A DNA stretch of 64,000 nt, taken from NCBI GenBank assembly GCA_032622095.1, contig CP136065.1, positions 36,984,732-37,048,731 of the forward strand, given 5' to 3'. Under the pieces are notes generated by a model. That model was not told where the DNA came from. It was given only the letters and a program-made list of their open reading frames with translations, and searched no databases. This document shows, piece by piece, positions 1 to 12,296 of the stretch. Origin of the DNA: Siphonodentalium dalli. Taxonomy: Eukaryota; Mollusca; Scaphopoda; Gadilida; Siphonodentaliidae. Position 1 is the first letter of the stretch, and the number at the start of each line of letters is the position of its first letter. Made by a program: the position numbers and the translations under genes.

Positions 1-98
1 TACAGCCGTGTTATCACTTGAGTATCACGAAATTAGGCCATATTACCACTTGAGTTATCCATCTTCATCCGCAATTTTGCCCGAGACCTTCGATTTGA

Positions 99-262
99 CG
101 ACTTTTTTCCAGGCCAGAAATAAGTGCACATCTCGAGAAATAAAAAAATTCAAATATCGATATATGATCACTCTGAGCTTTCGACTTTTTTCCAGGCCAC
201 AAATAAGTGCACATCTCGAGAAATAACAAATTTCAATATCGATATCTGATCACTCTGAGCTT
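99..262. repeat. Tandem duplication, 83-base period, two copies
   Basis: The stretch starting ACTTTTTTCCAGGCCA at 101 repeats at 184, including the shared words AAGTGCACATCTCGAGAAAT and GATCACTCTGAGCTTT. The copies differ at a few positions. It has no coding potential. The next 255 bases hold nothing recognisable. Confidence 0.9.
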
Positions 263-517
263 TGATTGGTGGGTTCCCAGACTCGAATCAAATATTTGTT
301 TTGCCCCCTAAGCCAAAGAAATGGTAATTGGGAGCGTTAATTCTGATTATGCATCTTAAACCAGTGGTGATAACCAGCGATATCAATATTGGTATATGTT
401 GTAACGATGATCAGATCTCGACTTTCACAAACGACGTCAGGACATATTGTCTAACGCCCAAAAGCCAAAATCTGATTATGAGTGCTTATTAATTCGGCGT
501 CCGAGTGCGGTAGGCAT

Positions 518-656
518 GAACCCTTTTCTTACTAAATGGATTCTTGTCATACAAGTCAACATTTGAATGGGTGTGAAATGTCCAGTCGTTTGTACAACTT
601 TGTAGTAACTATTATCTGTACATCAGGGAACTACTCGTTAGTAAAGAAAGACTTTC
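518..656. mobile_element. Relic of a TTAA/CCCTTT inverted-repeat element (8976-type)
   Basis: The left end reads CCCTTTTCTTACTAAATGGA and the right side contains TAGTAAAGAAAGACTTT. Both match the ends of the better preserved element at 8976-9265. The TTAA targets have decayed. No coding sequence is present. The boundaries are approximate, and 657-946 holds nothing recognised. Confidence 0.5.
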
Positions 657-946
657 GTGTAAAATCGCAACGGGCACCTTTAAAAGGGTAAATTTTAAGA
701 TATTAAAACATTTTCACTCTCTCTTTATCAGACAAATAAGCGATAATTATTCAATAACTTCTCAGTAAGCTGAACTATAGCTGTCGATATTCCTTCAATC
801 AATGTATCTTGTGTCACTTGTTGGCGTTAAGTGTTCACAGTCGGTTGACTTCAAATCAGAAAAGAGTATTTCATGAATGTCATGATTCATTTTGTTGGAA
901 CAATAATTCACTTCATGTTGGAGACTGGTGTTACTCGTGTCGTAAT

Positions 947-1125
947 TTAACCCTCCATGACTGGGGCTTCCTGAAATTTTGCGAATACCATAGGGAGCCC
1001 CGCATATTTGATATAATACATTGGGCTGACAATATGTACCTTGACCTGGTAAGCCAGTGCATTCTCTTATATATGCGAGGCTCCCTATGGGAGACTCGCA
1101 TACATAAGAGAATGCACTGGTGGTA
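947..1125. mobile_element. Partial TTAA-type palindromic MITE (GCATTCTCTTATATATGCGAG family)
   Basis: It begins at TTAA followed by CCCTCCATGACTGGGGCTTC, close to the 30943 family member (CCCTTTCATGACGGGAGCTT). It contains a near-perfect palindrome at 1053-1122 (GCATTCTCTTATATATGCGA and its complement). The outer right end is lost where a GAT-type microsatellite begins. Confidence 0.7.
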
Positions 1126-1290
1126 ATGATGATGTTGATTATAATAAAGATGATGATGGTGATTTATAATGACGAAGACGATGACGACACTGATGTCGAT
1201 GATACTACCAACAGGGACGACGACGATGGCGACGAGGATATGATGATGGTGATGATGGGTGATGCTGATATTTTTGTTGTTTTCTGTATA
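1126..1290. repeat. GAT/GAC-rich trinucleotide tract
   Basis: Imperfect GAT, GATGAC and GACGAC repeats run for about 160 bases. On the minus strand they translate as a His/Val-rich ORF, which is an artefact of the simple sequence. Confidence 0.85.
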
Positions 1291-2348
1291 TTGAGTTAAT
1301 TTAGCCATGTTATTTATCTAATTCTCATCTCATATTGCACATATTGTGTCTGAGTAAATAAACTATTACTGGCAACAGGTCTTTAATGCTCCACCATCGC
1401 AGCACCCGATATGAACGGGGTGTGGACAATATGATTGTTTGAGATATAGCCATGAACATGCCATACAAGAGTAAACAAATCAACATAGAATTAAAAAGTA
1501 TTTTATTAACAAAATAACTATCGCATTACTTCATAAACTTCGATAACACATGGATAGAACAAGATTGTGGGTTTGGACAAAACATTCAGGAAATGTGCTC
1601 TTGAGAATACAGCTGTTTAACAAGATCGACACGCCATGCAACAAGACTCGTATTCACCAACTGGGTTTATTTTAGAAACCGGGTAATTTATTTGGTAGCA
1701 GCTGATCGCACAAGGTACCTTCGCTAGTGGTTAGCACACACATCACCGTCAATATGATTGAACCAATTTATCAGATGTATCAATAATACCCATTGCCTCA
1801 TGAATATGTTGTGAACCTACGTGTTTCTCACACATATAACGGTATAGACACTTAGCTCTTAGTGCGGCCGTCTCTTTGAGTTCACAAATCTAGACGTTGT
1901 TGTGTTTTGGACACACAAACACGTTTCTTTCATCAGTTATATCCCTCGTTTAATCATAATTGAAATGAACCACACATGTACTGATATGCCGCATATTTTT
2001 TAATGTAACTGACTATCAACAATAGCGGGCAATATATGAGTGGATAAATCTAAGCAGCGTCGATATCTATCCGGTGGACGACCACAGAGAGCTTCGAGTT
2101 GAAGCTCGATCGGCAGAAACCACCTGGATTATATATAAGCCAAGTTGGTGAATACTACGTGTAGCTCTGGTGTTTACAGTTCGGGTTATATATATATGTT
2201 CAAAACGGCCTGAAATACATTAATGCAACTAATACAACAGTGTTGTGTGACGAGTTATCATGTTATTGGCCGCCACTATCTGATGTATACATTTTTTTTA
2301 AATTATAGACATGCATTCGGTTGTTGTATATGCTGTTAGAGCATCGAA
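1291..2348. other. No gene or repeat recognised
   Basis: AT-rich sequence without a convincing ORF, tRNA or palindrome on either strand. It could be intron or intergenic DNA. Confidence 0.6.
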
Positions 2349-2748
2349 TTAACCCTTTACCCAGCAAACCGGCCAAAATCGGCCAAATAAAGCTTCAACA
2401 GCCTAAAATATCTTCGGTCTGTCTCAATAGAACCATACAAATATGGATATCATTGGAACCGGCTCCTTGACCACATTGTGATAGTTACAGTTATGCCCTG
2501 TGCCAATGCATTCTCTTATATATGCGAGTCGACCATAGGTCGCCTCGCATATATAAGAGAATGCATTGGCCTAAAAAAAAAAAAAAATTAACACTTTTTA
2601 CCATTTTTTCTTACATTCTTTAACAATTTTATAATTTTTAATGTGTTAAGCCAATGCATTCTCTTATATATGCGAGGCGACCTATGGTCGACTCGCATAT
2701 ATAAGAGAATGCATTGGCACAGGGCCCTTCTGTTGGGTAAAGGGTTAA
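2349..2748. mobile_element. TTAA-flanked palindromic MITE, about 400 bases
   Basis: TTAA at 2349-2352 is followed by CCCTTTACCCAGCA. The other end is TGTTGGGTAAAGGG followed by TTAA at 2745-2748. Inside are two copies of the family core palindrome (about 2506-2572 and 2650-2721) around an A/T-rich spacer. A TTAA target and a CCC start match the piggyBac superfamily pattern. No transposase is encoded, so it is non-autonomous. Confidence 0.8.
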
Positions 2749-4337
2749 TCCATCATTGGTTCGTGTCAGAAACGCGTAGATGAACGTAAGCGAATGACAG
2801 GTGTAGCCATGGGACAATATTAAATGCCCAAATGTGCCGTAGACGGTAGAACAATCGCTGTGAATGACTTTAGAAATCTAACCACACAAATTTAATTTGA
2901 ACAGAAACCTGAATGATTAATAGACGCCTTTCGCGCAATGAACAACAGAGAATTATTACGAACAGGGTACTATACGTCACGTGTTTTCCCTATTCTTTGT
3001 TACGATTACGGTTTTGGATTTTCAACAAAGCTCACAAATACACCATATAGTAATCATTTCGCGGTCATTTCTCAGCTCCTCACTGTGGGATATTTTGATC
3101 GCCATGTGGCCTTATTTTGTATATACATGTAGTAGTGGCATGCAAGTCATTCGTCCCGTCGTGAAACACGAGAATCTTGCGAAACACAAAACGCTTAGCT
3201 ATGGCATGATAACCGCATAATTAAGTACAAAATAATCACGACGCGAAGACCAGTAATCCCCTTACCGTGAGTGACAAGCACGATTGTCTTACAAATGAAC
3301 TCATAGTCGTCATTTCTGCGAAATGGTTTTTGGACCGTGCGAAAAAATTACGACTACAAATAGCTATTCGTAATAATTATCTGTCGTTCATTATGTGAAA
3401 TGTGTCTATTATCATTCCACTTAATTATGTACGATCAAAGGCTGGAGGTATATATGCACTGATATAAAGCTAATGAAAGACCGAACTGTCCGTTCTTATC
3501 AATTACACATCTAGTGCTAATTGACTGGTGCGTGCACGGTTTTCTGTAAGTTCGATTTGCATGCCGCTGTCAGTTACGTGCTTTAAATGGATAAACTTCT
3601 TACTTCACATGATGTCAATATATAAACTTTTGCCAAAGTTAACTTTTTTTTCCAATTTATCTGCGAGTGGGTATGTCTAATATTAATAGCTTACACATGT
3701 AGTATCACATATACATGTTAATGTTTATCCGCCCCTTTGGCGTGTTTATTGCACGGATACGCAAGCGGGTAATAACCGTAAAGCATAACATAACAAAAAG
3801 ACCAGTTCCAAGTAAACGGAAAAATCTAAGACGTTTTTCAAACAAGTTAACAGAAATTTTATCCACTATTGTGGGATGGTCCACATACAGCTGGGAAGTT
3901 TGTCCATCCTCCCATATATACTGAGAACACACCTGCATGTTGGTATATATTTCACCTCACCCATAAATGTCACATTCTGATTGGTCGAGAGTTGTGTCTT
4001 ATATTGCATAGTGTTGCGCTACAATTAGAACACTACTATACTTGCATATACATGTGGTATCGTGCTTTATTTAGCAAAAAAAACTATTCCAAACTCGCAT
4101 GAGCAAATAAATGAACAGCTCCCATCTCGGGAATATATGTACGGAAATTTATCCACCAATTTACTAAGGCGAACGTGTCAAAGTGAAATCAAAACGTTTT
4201 TATGGAGATTGTTTTCCACATAAACGACGTCAACGCGATTTTGTTTATTGAACTATGCGACAACTATAATGAACTATTTATCTGCAAGGGAATACTTACA
4301 TTTCATCTCAGTAAAACGAGTTGTACTTTATTTTATA
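2749..4337. other. No gene recognised; weak ORFs only
   Basis: AT-rich sequence. A 77-codon minus-strand frame at 3705-3938 includes a hydrophobic run (GLFVMLCFTVI) but has no recognisable family, no splice signals that I could defend and no good start context. I do not call it a gene. Confidence 0.5.
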
Positions 4338-5420
4338 TTAACCCTTTCGTGACGGGAGCTGCGCTGGGCCAACACTAAAGACCCTGTGCCAATGTATTCC
4401 ATAATATATGCGACTCTACCATATATAAGAGAATGCATGGGCCAAACAATATTTTATCTATTTTTATTTAACAATATTTATCATTTTGTTTTACATTCTT
4501 TAAATAATTTTGTAACATTTTATTTTTAGTCTTTAACAATTTTTAGAATTTTTTCTTATATTCTATAACAAGTTGATCATTTTTAGAATTTTTTCTGACA
4601 TTCTTTAACGATTTTATCATTTTTGTTAACTTTATCAACTATTATAATTTTTTATTACATTCTTTTAACAATTTTTATCATTATTTCTTACATTCTTTAC
4701 CAATATGTTATCATTAATTTTTACATTCTTAATAATTTTGTAACACTTTTTCTTACAGTCTTTAACAACTTTTATAATTTTTTCTTATATTCTATAACAA
4801 TTTTATAATTGTTTTAATTTTTTCTTACATTTTTAAACAGTTGTAAAAATAATATAAAATTTGTAAGGCCAATGTTTTCTCTTATATATGCGAGGTGACC
4901 TATGGTTATTGCATAAAAAAATGATAAAATTGTTATAGAATATAAGAAAAAATGATTTTTTCTTAGTCTAACAATTTTTATCATTTTTTCTTATATTCTA
5001 TAACAATTTTATAAAAAAAATTATGCAATAACCATAGGTCGCCTCGCATATATAAGAGAATGCATTGGCCTAACAAATTTTATATTATTTTTTACAACTG
5101 TTAAAAAATGTAGGAACAAATTAAAAAAATTATAAAATTGTTATAGAATATAAGAAAAAATGATAAAAATTGTTAAAGACTAAGAAAAAATGTTACAAAA
5201 TTATTAAAGAATGTAAAAAAAGGATAAATAAGCAAAATAGATAAACCATAGGTCAATATGTTATCATTTTGTTATTACATATTATAAAATATGTTAGGCC
5301 AATGCATTCAAGTTCTCTTATATATGCGAGGCGACCTATGGTCCACTCGCATGTACAAGATAATGCATTGGCACAGGGTTTCTCAAAACATTCAGGAAGC
5401 TCCCGTAATGAAAGGATTAA
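4338..5420. mobile_element. TTAA-flanked CCCTTTCGTGACGGGAGC element, about 1.08 kb
   Basis: The left end is TTAA (4338-4341) plus CCCTTTCGTGACGGGAGCT. The right end is AGCTCCCGTAATGAAAGG plus TTAA (5417-5420). The interior holds at least four copies of the GCATTCTCTTATATATGCGAG core and long low-complexity A/T tracts with a period near 33 bases (TTTTTTCTTACATTCTTTAACA-like, degenerate). The two halves are partly inverted copies of each other. No coding sequence is present. It is the longest member of the family in this window and probably grew by expansion of the A/T tracts. Confidence 0.8.
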
Positions 5421-5539
5421 CCCCTTCTGAGACTTTGGCCGGTCCAACATTTTGATTTGATGTGATATAGTTTTAGTAGTAGGCCCTATGCACTTCGAGT
5501 TGTTTGGTGAAATATAATAGAGCATTGTCTTGTCGTTGA

Positions 5540-5632
5540 TTACGCGGGTATAATGCCCAGTAGGGTGGGTATAGTTCACGACGCTTCGAATCGTGAACTA
5601 TACCCCACCAACACTGGGCAATATACCCGCGC
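5540..5632. repeat. Palindrome, about 43-base arms
   Basis: Left arm GCGGGTATAATGCCCAGTA...TATAGTTCACGA and right arm TCGTGAACTATACCCCACCA...ATACCCGCGC pair around a short TTCGA-containing centre. No ORF and no flanking duplication was seen. It is probably a foldback MITE remnant. Sequence from 5633 to 5935 holds nothing recognised. Confidence 0.85.
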
Positions 5633-5935
5633 AGTCAAATCCAGGTCATACTCTATTTATTAATATATATGGTACACATGGGATGCACACGTCCCATGTA
5701 CATGTTGGATGGTCTGCCATAAGATGCAATTACTCCCAGTAGTGTAAACTAATCTTGTAATTCGCAGATGAACGCGTAATCGCTAACTATGATTGTCTGA
5801 TGTTAATTACGATGCTATAGTCACATATCTGCATGTTATAATTCCATAATTTCACAGATGATCTGATAGACACACATATAGAATCGGTAGATATAATAAA
5901 TACTATAAATCTATAACCATGATACAATGTTGCTG

Positions 5936-6310
5936 TTTGGCTCCAGGAATCTAATTTTCCTGTAACCAGTCAAATCAGCCTGTTCTCACGAAAATCCAAA
6001 CATTATCTGCTTGTAATAGAACTTGTTTTAGGTAGATAATCTACTTAGAATCGCCTCATTTTAGTCGATAATATGCTGAAAATGAGGGTTTTAGTCACAT
6101 TATCGACTCATAATTCTAAGCAAATTATGTGCGGACAATGACACAAATAAGCCAACTCACGACTTTTCAGGTGTGCGCTCTTTAACATGCATTTTCATTG
6201 TGGCCCGCGCCATACAACGAAATAACGGGTATGAGTTTATTATCTCCTTATTTAGGAATCAAATAATCACATTATGTATCTATATCACATTATAGGTCGA
6301 TCATGTGGAA
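5936..6310 (+). repeat. Dispersed repeat family R, copy 1
   Basis: Shares long blocks with copies at 10931 and 39840: AGCCTGTTCTC, AGGTAGATAATCT, AAGCCAACTCACGAC, GTGGCCCGCGCCATA and AATCAAATAATCACA. It contains internal inverted words (TTAGAATCGCCTCATTTT and its partner near 6110). No ORF is present. The class is unresolved, possibly a MITE-like DNA element. Confidence 0.75.
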
Positions 6311-8078
6311 TATTTTGAACCAGTATACCAATTTTTGCACTACACTGAAATTCTTGAACTGTTACTAATAAACGTTTTTTGACAATCTTTTCTGCAAAAA
6401 AGATTATTATATAATCACATATTTCCTTACACGCGTGGCCCATCTCGGTTAAACTAATGTAAACTACATTTGTATAAAGTAATATTCCTCCAATAAACAG
6501 CATAACATAATCGAGAATCATATCACGATTATCAATTGGTTGCATTTGTCACGTTTCGTGGATCCCAATAGGCCAACACATACAGCGCATATTTATATGT
6601 GAACTCATATACTCTCAAATGTCGAGCGAATATATAACATTACAGAAGTAAGATAAAACTATTCTTACTTCCTTATAAGGAAACGCTAACAACAATGTCT
6701 TTTTTATCCCATGCTGCAGATGTACATGTTGCTGGAGCCCCTTTCGCTCTTTCTAAGGCGACAATATTTGGCGGATAAAAGTATCTGCTTGGAACATACT
6801 CAGTCCGTTTTTCAACCATTTCTAGTATTTATCGGCCTATTTTGATCCACCGACGCACGAACAACAAGCAAATACCAGGTTTACTTAGATTCTTAAGTAT
6901 GCTATGCCGCTTATCGGAGGAGTACGAAATGCAGAACATAAATCTACTGATAAAATTATGATTACTAGGATATCTTACCGGAACAAATAACAAAATTTTC
7001 AAAATGTATTAAAAGCACCAGACAACGTCATATCATGAAATATTGTTGTATGATGCTACATGCATTTACATAGCCCCATCATTTCAAACAAGATTCGTTT
7101 TTCCGATTGGTGAATGGTCAGATATTATATTATACAGTATAATAAAGTACCGTATATTTCAGTAAAGCACACCACTCACATAATACCACACTGTACATGT
7201 TGTAGCAAGGCTACTAACCCAGTTGTACAGGGTGAGTGAGACTAATGGTGGCGTATCGCTTCCATGAACTTTATGTATATATTCGAGGATATGAAACAAT
7301 AATATTTATATGGGAAAGATCAGTCAACAAGAGCTTCTGTTGCTATCAATGTTTTTTATAAGTTTTCCTACGATCTGGGACATAAAATGTGATTGTGGTA
7401 CACTGTATGGTTGTAATGTGAGTATGTTGCTCAATAGAACATCTATCTTTTAAACACCACAATGCTCCAGAAAGTATAGGGCTCGAGTGGTTTCTTGTGA
7501 ATGTATCATCGAAATACATCATCGTTAGCAAAATACCGATATCGTTCTGTCAAGAAATCTTGGGGGCTATGCACCTGTGTAAATATGTGAAGTGTATTAG
7601 CGAATGAGTTTTATTTTGTAGCATGTGGACGTTAGAGTACAACAATTATCAAATGGTGAAATCCCATACTCACTGCTCAATTACAGTAATGCTTAACGTA
7701 ATGGACTGCACTAAATAGCATGAGCTAAGAACCCGATACATACCTGAAATTATATGGAAAACTGGCTCCCATGAAGCGTTTTATGACCTTCTCAATGACT
7801 CTAACGAGAATACAATGAAGAAACTGTCAATTTACACCACGAAAGGGCTTAAGATCAATACAATTAAATAACACCGCTTTATTAATATTTACACTTGAAG
7901 TTGATTGACATTTCCTTGCAGGTTTACACTGGCATTTATGTACTTGCTTTCATGTAGTGACTTCGGTAGAATTAAATTTATTTGTATTACTGTATAGTTA
8001 TGTGCACACAACCTTGTATATATGTTATATATCTCATGTTAAACATATGTGTCTGAGAATAAACTATTACAACAACAA
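6311..8078. other. No gene or repeat recognised
   Basis: AT-rich, with only short ORFs lacking family resemblance on either strand. Nothing supports a feature here. Confidence 0.6.
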
Positions 8079-8228
8079 CTTCTTAACTACAGCAGAATTA
8101 TTGATAATTTTTAAGGATTTAGTCGGAAATATGACTTGTTGCCATTCATCGGAAAGCTCTCGGGGAGAGCTTTCCGATGAATGGCAACAAGCCATATTTC
8201 CGTCCAAATTCTGCTGTAGTTAAGAAGT
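8079..8228. repeat. Long hairpin (foldback), arms about 65-83 bases
   Basis: ACTTCTTAACTACAGCAGAA at 8079 pairs with its complement ending at 8228. An inner arm (GGAAATATG...GGAAAGCTCTC) pairs almost perfectly around a GGG centre near 8163. The left arm has about 18 extra bases (near 8098-8122). An 88-codon ORF across it is a by-product of the palindrome. Confidence 0.9.
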
Positions 8229-8975
8229 CCATTACTTAGAGCATTACTGTAAATACATCCATTAAACATTGATAGCCAGCTTCAGGTTACATACGTGTGT
8301 GGCGTGTGCGTCTATAGACGTTAACAATGATTGTGTCAATGACAAAAATCTATGTTCCACGAATGCTCTATTGTTAATGAAGCTTGATTGTGCACACACT
8401 ACATATTATATCTGACTCAGTATAACTGCAGACCACATATATCAGGTAACATACCGGCACAGAAGAGTCCTTGGTGTTTGAATGTAGGAAACATTATTGT
8501 CACACACATATAGGTTAATATATTTTAGAGACCTTTCGCAAAATCACTGTTACGATTACGGATAGGATATATTGTCCTAGTAAGTTAGACATCACAACTT
8601 ACATACGATGGTTCATTGGTGAGACGGCATATGCCCAACTATATTCAGTTACGCATCTTTCAGATATCATGTTCTTATCTGTCTGTTATACACCACACGG
8701 ATGTTAGAGCCCACCCCCCCCCCCGATAAACGTGGCACATAATTGACACATCTGCAAATAATTAAACAGCGTGGGGTCTCTTTCATCTCACATAAGAATC
8801 CACGTGCAAAAAGATAGATTATTGGCTGTGTACTGGCAGTATATTGTTCATATCCGCAATCATATTCGCGATTTTCCGAAAGGTCCTATTGGACACTGTG
8901 CGTCATAAAACTGATTATTATAGTATTTAGCTCTAGTCGGAAGTTATGTGGAGTAATCTGAACCTGACTATCATC
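8229..8975. other. No gene recognised; poly-C run
   Basis: The only landmark is a C homopolymer near 8706-8722. No coding or RNA feature was seen. Confidence 0.6.
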
Positions 8976-9265
8976 TTAACCCTTTCTTTACTAAATAGAT
9001 TCTCACGTGAGCTATAGAAGTGGATGTATACATAAACTTATAGACTGGTCTAGTATTCATCTGGAGGGATGTCGAGGAATATGAGCAGACGACAAACAGA
9101 CCAACATGTAATACAAGTGCAGAAGGATTTCTATTCATTGATGGGAAATATTCAGATAATAAGTTCAATAAACGACCTACTTGTATTGCCGTTTTGTTGA
9201 TCTCATTGTTCGAACATTTCCTAACAACTCGTCAATGAGTATTCAGTAAAGAAAGGGCTCTTTAA
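8976..9265. mobile_element. TTAA-flanked MITE (CCCTTTCTTTACTRAATA ends), 290 bases
   Basis: TTAA at 8976-8979 is followed by CCCTTTCTTTACTAAATAGA. Near the right end, TATTCAGTAAAGAAAGGG precedes TTAA at 9262-9265, with a few extra bases between. It has short TIRs and no coding sequence. The element at 518-656 is a related relic. Confidence 0.7.
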
Positions 9266-9823
9266 ACTAGAAAAAATGGAAGATAATGGAAAACATTTAA
9301 TAGAATGATGATCATGTATGGATGGATCGTCTGGAATTATTCAGATTGATGTTCGGACGTTTCACCGATTCCTACGTGACGCTAGTTACACTTGTCGATG
9401 CATATGTACAGCACCCTCCACATGCCCCGGACCCACGTCATGATTTGTTCTAAAATGGCGGCAAAATATAATGGCTGGCAATTTCAACATTCCTTTTTGT
9501 CTTCTGTTGTTTCCAAAGTTATAAGCAAGATTTTAGACTAGTGAGATATCCCAACAACTCATTCTGATAGTGGTATAACTGGGTATCGAACACATTTGTT
9601 TTTATTTGGCGTTCATTCTTCACAACCTCGAAAAATGGTGATATCTTCCCTGCAGTCATATATATTATAATTTATGGGGATGTGATTCGTAGTGAGCCAG
9701 GAAAATTGATACATAGCTCATTCCCTATTTGTTGTTTGTTGAGTTATTTATATAGCCGAAGACACCGACGAATACTCACTTCGATGTGAGATATCTTTCC
9801 GCCACTGTCAAGCCATTCATGGC
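9266..9823. other. No gene or repeat recognised
   Basis: Includes a somewhat CpG-richer patch near 9350-9450, but no ORF or palindrome supports a call. Confidence 0.55.
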
Positions 9824-10031
9824 GTAGTCCCAACTGCAGGGGGTATCCTTAATGTAGCCCCAACTGCAGATGTATCCTAGATATAGCCCCAACTGTACTG
9901 TAGGGGTATCCTTAATGTAGTCCCAAACTGATCTGCAGGGGGTATCCTTCATGTAGCCCCAACTGCATTGCAGGGGGGTATCCTTAATGTACACCAACTG
10001 CACTACATGTGTATCCTTAATGTAGCCACAA
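9824..10031. repeat. Minisatellite, about 30-36-base unit, seven copies
   Basis: The unit is GTAGCCCCAACTGCA plus a variable short block plus GGGGTATCCTTAAT, repeated with length variation. The minus strand is open across it (a Gly-Tyr-Ile-Lys-Asp-Thr-Pro repeat), but the open frame follows from the repeat and there is no support for a protein. Confidence 0.92.
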
Positions 10032-10490
10032 CAGTCCACAGAATGCATGTTATCATTTTTTGCTACTGAACCAGGTTTCAAGCAATGTGCGCTATTTTCA
10101 TGAACTGACTGCGTTCGTTGAAGATCTAATCAATATGCGTACACATCATTAAAGGCCAATAATAAATGTCAACCAATTTGTACAGAGTCCGGTCTTTGAT
10201 GTTATCTTCGATCCTAATGGACCGGCGTTACAACACACGATTTGTACTTTTGTAGAAGTAATTAGAAGCTGCACATATAGCATCGGTGTTGTATGCATAG
10301 TCCGCACGACAGACAATACACGGATACCTTACAAAAAATCACCCATATAGCACTGAAGAGGACCTAAACATAAGACAAGGTTTCTAACTTTGGAATTGGA
10401 GAAGTTCCACATCTCCAAAATCTTGATTTGAGTTGACAGACATCTCAATGTGCCATTATGATCGATACATGGCCATTTCGATATGAAATG
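10032..10490. other. No gene or repeat recognised
   Basis: Nothing supportable between the minisatellite and the large hairpin. Confidence 0.6.
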
Positions 10491-10810
10491 AGAATCTGTT
10501 AGCGCTCACTGAAGCAAGCAAATTTTGAAACAATGAACACGCATACAGAGTCCGTGACTCCATAACATTGATATCTATATAGATATATATGGCCAGAAAT
10601 AATATGTGAAAAAGAAATGTGGTAGAACTATACAACTGGGTATTGTGTCCACGACCACTCTGTTCGTCGGCCTGTCATCATATTTTCTTTTTCACATATT
10701 ATTTATGGCCATATATATCTATATAGATATCAATGGTATGGAGTCACGGACTCTGTATGCGTGTTCATTGTTTCAAAATGTGCTTGCTTCAGTGAGCGCT
10801 AACAGATTCT
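10491..10810. repeat. Large inverted repeat, about 125-base arms, about 70-base loop
   Basis: AGAATCTGTTAGCGCTCACT at 10491 pairs with the complement ending at 10810. The arms (about 10491-10614 and 10685-10810) differ at only a few positions. The spacer (10615-10684) is non-repetitive. A 98-codon ORF spans loop and right arm but resembles no family. It could be a young foldback element or a hairpin-RNA locus. Confidence 0.92.
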
Positions 10811-10930
10811 GCAGCTGTATGCATGACATTATGTATGTGTGGTATCAGGGAAGATATCCCCACTCTCGCAAGCGGTTCAAAATATGGTTGATACATATAT
10901 AAAAAAAGGAACTATTCCAGGAATACGACT

Positions 10931-11345
10931 TTACTGCCATAATAGTTAATCAGCCTATTCTCCCAAATAAACAGCACATTATCTATCAATAGAACTTGAT
11001 GTAGGTAGATAATCTGCTTAGGATCGCCTTATTTTGGGTCGACAATGTTCTGAAATAGAATATTTGAGTCACATAATCGACTCACAATGAGGCGATTCTA
11101 AGCAGATTATGTGCGCAAAATGACACAACTAAGCCAACTCACGACAATCCATGTTCTTTAACAGGTGTTTTCACTGTGGCCCGCGCCATATAACGAAATA
11201 ACGAGAAAGAGTCCATTGTCTGCTTATTGCTGAATCAAATAATCACAGTATGTACCTATTTCACATTATAAGTCGATTATGTACCTATTTCACATTATAA
11301 GTCGATTATGTGCGTATTTTCGCGAGGATATGTTGAGGTTATTCT
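10931..11345 (+). repeat. Dispersed repeat family R, copy 2
   Basis: Matches copy 1 (5936) through AATCAGCCTATTCTC, AGGTAGATAATCTGCTTAG, AAGCCAACTCACGAC and GTGGCCCGCGCCATA. It ends with GCGAGGATATGTTGAGG, which copy 3 (39840) also carries. It contains a local direct duplication of ATGTACCTATTTCACATTAT (about 11249-11309). Confidence 0.8.
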
Positions 11346-12296
11346 TTGTATATTATTGCATTTCTGATGATTTTTTGGGCATATATGAAAATTCTCCATG
11401 ATTTAGGAAACCTGTCTTATATTTACGTAATATTCTAGTATAGTGACTATAATTTGTGTGTGTTGGGACTTCGACACTACGATTACGGTGCATACAATTA
11501 TGTTATATATGCACCATAGCGGTGTGGGCCACGATACACGTATGTATACAAATGTCATTGATAAAACCACACACTTATATGACATGTGGTCGTTTACGTT
11601 TCATAAGTGACTTCACTTAGTCGCGGTGAATCCGCCATTTGGTCTCCGGAGGTCAAAGTTAACAAGTAGCATCTATTTTTATCATACGGCTCCAGTCTGG
11701 GAATTCCCAAAATAAAATAGCAACAGGTCGTTACCGAATCGCAGGTGCGAGAACTTCATAAAACTAATTAAACACTCACCCTGGATACATACAATACGTA
11801 GGTTTCGCACAGTAGATGGATTGGATGTATCACGTATGTTTTTGAGTTATTTTTTTAACGCAAGAACTCGCTATTTATCAGTAACTTTACTTGTGGGAAG
11901 TTCGTTGACAAAACAAGGGCGTCTGAATGTCTGCATCGTCACCAGATCCTAACTCTATAGATGACATGGCCACAAAACAATTCTTAAACACGTAGTTGCA
12001 CTCAGAATAAATGAAATTAAGCCATAAAATGTTGATAAAAAATTCTCCCACTCAGCTGTCGAATGTAAACAAATGGATGCTACTTCTCAACTTTGACCTT
12101 TTACCGGCTTTTACCGGTGGGTTGGATAAAAAGCTAGGAATCGGACCATATAGAACCATCGGCCATCTTGAAAATCGCGACCCAGCAAAAAGGCTTATTG
12201 CGAGGACATGCAACCCGACATCTGACAAAAGAGCGTCATTTTGATAATCGATTTTCTAACTACAAGGCAGGGTTCAAGCACGAGTTTAGTGTGCAT
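11346..12296. other. No gene recognised
   Basis: A 77-codon plus-strand frame at 12011-12244 covers an AT-balanced patch but has no recognisable motif. It is left uncalled. Confidence 0.5.

Noticed and set aside
931-1308. 125-codon His/Val-rich minus-strand ORF
   Set aside because: It is produced by the GAT/GAC simple repeat and the palindromic MITE; no domain or start context.
3705-3938. Minus-strand frame resembling a type II membrane anchor
   Set aside because: One hydrophobic run only, an overlapping plus-strand ORF of similar quality, and no supporting context.
7957-8223. 88-codon ORF
   Set aside because: Lies mostly inside the hairpin at 8079-8228; open frame is a by-product of the palindrome.
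9776-10081. Repeat protein (GYIKDTP units) on the minus strand
   Set aside because: Follows a minisatellite whose unit length varies; frames are not kept consistently and there is no flanking gene structure.
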